A stretch of 64,000 nt of DNA, taken from the NCBI RefSeq assembly GCF_000236685.1, contig NC_016633.1, forward strand, positions 248,001 through 312,000. The letters are read 5' to 3'. The DNA comes from Sphaerochaeta pleomorpha str. Grapes (lineage in GTDB: Bacteria > Spirochaetota > Spirochaetia > Sphaerochaetales > Sphaerochaetaceae). The notes below the pieces were generated by a model. It was not told where the DNA came from, made no database searches, and saw only the letters and a list, made by a program, of their open reading frames with translations. The translations under genes and the position numbers were made by a program. Below, piece by piece: positions 61,373-64,000 of the stretch; within the stretch, counting starts at the first letter, position 1, and each line of letters opens with the position of its first letter.

Positions 61373-62155
61373 ATGAATAAGAAAGGATGTGCAATTGTCA
61401 GTGGAAGCAGCCGGGGAATTGGATTGGCCATCGCCCGGCAGTTGGGCCTTGATGGCTATTCGATCGTATTGACCGGTAGGGGAGAGCGAGAATCGTATGA
61501 TTTCTCGTTTTTCAAGGAGAACAACATTGCCCATATCTATGTCCAGGGTGATATTGCAACTGCTGAAACACAAAAAGAACTGGTAAGAGAAGCTATAGCA
61601 GCATTTGGTAGAATTTCGATTTTGGTAAACAACGCAGGAGTTGCCCCGCTAAAAAGGACCGACCTGCTGGATATGGAAGAAGCTAGTTTTGACCGGTTGA
61701 TCGAAATAAATACCAAGGCACCCTTGTTTCTCACACAAAGGGTAGCAAATACAATGTTACAGTATAAAAGGGAACATGCTATCGGTAACAATGAGAAAGT
61801 GGGAACCATTGTGAATGTCACTTCCTGCTCTTCTACCGTTGCTTCAGTAAACAGGGGAGAATATTGTATTTCCAAGGCTGCAGAGTCGATGATCACCACC
61901 TTGTTTGCAGCCCGATTGGCAGAAGAGAATATCCTTGTCCATGAAGTGCGACCGGGGGTAATCCTTACCGATATGACCAAGGGGGTCAAGGAAAAATATG
62001 ATCGTTTGATAGAACAAGGATTGTTTCCTATGCAACGGTGGGGGACAGCAGAGGATGTTGCAAACGCAGTCAGCCTGCTCTGTGATGATAAAATGACCTA
62101 TTCTACTGGCAATTTCATTGATGTAGACGGTGGATTCCATATTCCGAGGTTGTAA
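61373..62155 (+). CDS. Short-chain dehydrogenase/reductase
   Basis: 260 residues from the ATG at 61373 with AAGGGAAGG upstream. AIVSGSSRGIGLAIARQLG is the NAD(P) loop, ILVNNAGVAPL the NAG motif, and IVNVTSCSSTVAS with GEYCISKAAESM the Ser and YxxxK catalytic residues. The end (VRPGVILTDMTKG, TGNFIDVDGGF) is that of classical SDRs. It probably oxidises or reduces the same hydroxy/keto compound handled by the flavin enzyme upstream, with which it is co-transcribed. The physiological substrate is unknown. Confidence 0.94.
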   Translation: MNKKGCAIVSGSSRGIGLAIARQLGLDGYSIVLTGRGERESYDFSFFKENNIAHIYVQGDIATAETQKELVREAIAAFGRISILVNNAGVAPLKRTDLLDMEEASFDRLIEINTKAPLFLTQRVANTMLQYKREHAIGNNEKVGTIVNVTSCSSTVASVNRGEYCISKAAESMITTLFAARLAEENILVHEVRPGVILTDMTKGVKEKYDRLIEQGLFPMQRWGTAEDVANAVSLLCDDKMTYSTGNFIDVDGGFHIPRL

Positions 62156-62193
62156 AGGGATAAAGGTTTTCCTACATCCTGTTTGAGTATCGG

Positions 62194-62221
62194 TACAGCA
62201 TGCAGTTTTTTGCATGCTGTA
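62194..62221 (+). terminator. Hairpin after the SDR gene
   Basis: An 11-bp stem (62194-62204 with 62211-62221) encloses a T-rich loop, 40 nt after the SDR stop. It ends the oxidoreductase operon. Confidence 0.7.
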
Positions 62222-62369
62222 TTGGGTTCCTCGATATTGGCCTGGCAACAGTACCTGTATACCTTTGAAAATTAAACCAGGTAACCGGTACAAGCTTTCT
62301 AGCAACGTGCTGAGCATTGAAAACCTAATGAGACTGTTCCAGAATCCTTTTTTGTACCCGATAACCATA

Positions 62370-62398
62370 TTGACTGATAAAAGACCAATCAGTACTCT
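62370..62398 (+). promoter_or_regulatory. Candidate promoter of the TrmB-like regulator
   Basis: TTGACT (62370-62375), a 17-nt spacer and TACTCT (62393-62398) lie 40 nt upstream of the ATG at 62438. Confidence 0.45.
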
Positions 62399-62406
62399 AA
62401 GACTAG

Positions 62407-62423
62407 TAGTACAATATGTACAA
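62407..62423 (+). promoter_or_regulatory. Palindromic candidate operator for the TrmB-like regulator
   Basis: TAGTACAATATGTACAA is a near-perfect dyad placed just after the promoter and before the ribosome site, where a bound regulator would repress its own gene. Confidence 0.4.
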
Positions 62424-62437
62424 CGCTTGGAGAGCTT

Positions 62438-63247
62438 ATGGATACTAATTTGGAGAATCTTTCCGGTCTTGGCTTTACCCCTTTGGAAGCAAATATGTAT
62501 ATAACGTTGCTCAAGGAAGGGGAAATGTCTGGCTATAAGCTGGCCAAGGCAATAGGGATTTCGCGTTCTTCGGTCTATGCAGCCTTGGAAGGTATGTATA
62601 AAAAAGGCCTTGTCAGTAAAGTCAAGGATGAGGTTTCTTCCTATATTGCCATGAATCCTTCGGTTTTATGCAAACAACTGAAACATACCTTTATCGCGAA
62701 TGCAGACGAAGCCGAACAACAACTGATGGGCCTATATGAGGACAAACGGGAAGAACGCTTTACCAATCTCCATGGATTCGATTCCATAGTAACATCAGTG
62801 AGGGAAATGCTCCTTTCTTCTTATAAGGAAGTCTACCTCAATACTGATTTTGATTTGAACCTGTTTCGTTCTGAATTCATGATATTGCAAGGCAGAAAGG
62901 TCAGGATAATCGTATTCTCCTTTGCTTCCTTAGACACCAAGGATTTGGACATAGAACTCTATTCCCATGATGATACTGCCTGTGAAGGTGAAAAACCTTC
63001 AAGGATCATGCTGGTAGTCGACTGTGACAAGGCTCTGGTCGCCGACACGTATAAAAAACGGGGAACCTGGCTTGGGACTGTGACCAATAACGCTTTGTTT
63101 GTCTCGATTGTTGCCGAGCATATTCACCATGATATCTACCTGTATAAACTCAAACGGCAAAAGGGTAGTGAGGTTGTCGATGAGACAATGAAAATAGATA
63201 CAATCCTTGAGAGAAGATATCATGCAACAGAACCAAACGAACAGTAA
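62438..63247 (+). CDS. TrmB-family transcriptional regulator
   Basis: 269 residues. The N-terminal winged helix reads LGFTPLEANMYITLLKEGEM, then SGYKLAKAIGISRSSVYAAL and EGMYKKGLVSKVKDEVSSYI, the TrmB pattern. The C-terminal part is the phospholipase-D-like effector domain of the family (VTSVREMLLSSYKEVYLNTD, KVRIIVFSFASLDTKDLD, IMLVVDCDKALVADTYKKRG). Ribosome site GGAG. It overlaps the MATE transporter gene by 26 nt and probably regulates it. Confidence 0.93.
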   Translation: MDTNLENLSGLGFTPLEANMYITLLKEGEMSGYKLAKAIGISRSSVYAALEGMYKKGLVSKVKDEVSSYIAMNPSVLCKQLKHTFIANADEAEQQLMGLYEDKREERFTNLHGFDSIVTSVREMLLSSYKEVYLNTDFDLNLFRSEFMILQGRKVRIIVFSFASLDTKDLDIELYSHDDTACEGEKPSRIMLVVDCDKALVADTYKKRGTWLGTVTNNALFVSIVAEHIHHDIYLYKLKRQKGSEVVDETMKIDTILERRYHATEPNEQ

Positions 63248-64000
63248 AAACCAAGTACTTGTACTTGCTCTTCCGGTAACCTTACAAAGCCTTTTCCAGT
63301 CTTCCCTTGGTATTATCGATCAGTTAATGGTAGGACAGCTGGGGACTGAAAGCATAGCAGCTGTAGGGATGGGGAGCAAATTTGCGAATCTCTATACAGT
63401 TTCCCTTGCAGCTATCGGTACTGCTGCATCCATTATGATGGCGCAGTACTACGGTCAGAAAAATACGAAAGGGGTAAGCAAAGCCTTCTTCATCAATACA
63501 CTATATGCCTTCATCCTCATGATCCTTTTTGCAGTGCCGGCACTTTTCTTTCCTCATAGTATACTATCACTCTATACCAACGAGTCTGCGGTGATTCCCT
63601 TGGCCTCTGACTACCTGTTTCTCATCGGACTTGGTTTTCCCCCGCTACTTATCACTATGATGCTTGCAAACCACATGCGTAATGTGGGATACCCAAACCT
63701 ACCCATGGTTAGCGGTAGTATTTCCGTGGTTGCAAACACCCTTTTGAATTTTCTTTTAATCTTTGGTTCTCTCGGGTTTCCCCGCCTTGGCTTGAAAGGG
63801 GCTGCTGTGGCAACGACTTTCACCAGATATTTGGAATGTGTGCTCCTTCTTCTGCTTTTTCTGAAAATCCAGAAGAAAACGCCCTTCAAAATTACGTGGG
63901 AACCTGGGATCTTTCGCGATTTTGCGTTACCAGCCTTCCTTATTGGATTACCTGTGCTGGTAAATGAGTTTCTCTGGGGATTCGGAGAGACAGTATATGC
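63222..64000 (+). CDS. MATE-family efflux transporter (partial, runs off the right edge)
   Basis: The ATG at 63222 opens a frame that runs to the window edge (259 codons seen). It begins QVLVLALPVTLQSLFQSSLG, then IIDQLMVGQLGTESIAAVGM, both MATE hallmarks, and continues with AAIGTAASIMMAQYYGQKN and LPLASDYLFLIG-like helices. About 450 residues would be expected in full. These Na+- or H+-driven pumps export drugs or metabolites. It shares a transcript with the TrmB-type regulator. Confidence 0.93.
   Translation, partial: MQQNQTNSKNQVLVLALPVTLQSLFQSSLGIIDQLMVGQLGTESIAAVGMGSKFANLYTVSLAAIGTAASIMMAQYYGQKNTKGVSKAFFINTLYAFILMILFAVPALFFPHSILSLYTNESAVIPLASDYLFLIGLGFPPLLITMMLANHMRNVGYPNLPMVSGSISVVANTLLNFLLIFGSLGFPRLGLKGAAVATTFTRYLECVLLLLLFLKIQKKTPFKITWEPGIFRDFALPAFLIGLPVLVNEFLWGFGETVY

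Noticed and set aside
1-64000. CRISPR arrays, rRNA genes and phage structural genes
   Set aside because: No regularly spaced direct repeats, rRNA signatures or phage head/tail gene runs were noticed by eye in the window.

Overview
The window looks like a chromosomal segment of a Sphaerochaeta-like spirochaete. This is inferred from several traits together: mid-range GC judged by eye, many sugar-type ABC parts, large AraC and LacI-derived sensors, a BMP/PnrA nucleoside importer, and abundant AxA-type or spirochaete-like signal peptides. No rRNA or other species-level marker is present, so the genus is only a guess. One tRNA gene (Val, CAC) is present. No CRISPR array and no intact insertion sequence were seen.

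Layout. 1-12.8 kb (mostly minus strand): a carbohydrate utilisation locus reading leftward. It runs from a cytoplasmic LacI-sensor/histidine-kinase hybrid and a NarL-type regulator to a solute-binding protein, two permeases and a family 3 glycoside hydrolase. It is flanked by two paralogous HD-domain proteins, an outer-membrane-like protein and a nitroreductase. 13.2-20 kb: an ArsR-like regulator with a membrane-anchored alpha/beta hydrolase, then on the plus strand a three-gene operon of DUF72 protein, ImuB-like Y-family polymerase lacking all three catalytic carboxylates, and DnaE2-like polymerase. This is a translesion mutasome without a neighbouring ImuA. 20-25.2 kb: acetyltransferase, quinone-oxidoreductase-like protein, an unannotated 33-residue lysine-rich protein, and a three-gene membrane electron-transfer operon (four-helix His-rich protein, exported flavodoxin-like protein, ferric-reductase-like flavocytochrome). 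25.5-34.6 kb: a lipoprotein, then DeoR regulator, methylthioadenosine phosphorylase, methylthioribose-1-phosphate isomerase and a complete BMP-type nucleoside ABC importer, which together read as a module for taking up and salvaging methylthio- or deoxy-nucleosides.

34.6-47 kb: two CPBP proteases, a frameshifted two-domain epimerase next to an intact one, a DUF1576 membrane protein with a small partner, a decayed TrkA-type K+ protein, an ABC-2 exporter, a VF530-type DNA-binding protein, a DEAD-box helicase and an IS transposase remnant. 47.08-51.3 kb: a tRNA-Val-bounded island. The intact tRNA gene lies at the right end and a 43-nt copy of its 3' part in the same orientation at the left end. 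Between them are an AT-rich DUF4105 gene and a membrane diguanylate cyclase. 51.6-64 kb: DUF2798 protein, exported 5'-nucleotidase, an SPFH protein with a ribbon-helix-helix partner and paired TGATATCA palindromes repeated in front of a truncated SPFH duplicate, a membrane-bound AraC sensor-regulator, and a catabolic-looking set (AraC, Fe-S flavin oxidoreductase, SDR, TrmB-like regulator, MATE transporter running off the window).

The candidates most worth following are the ImuA-less mutasome with a dead polymerase subunit, the tRNA-bounded island, the SPFH/RHH locus with duplicated operators, and the His-rich membrane redox operon.
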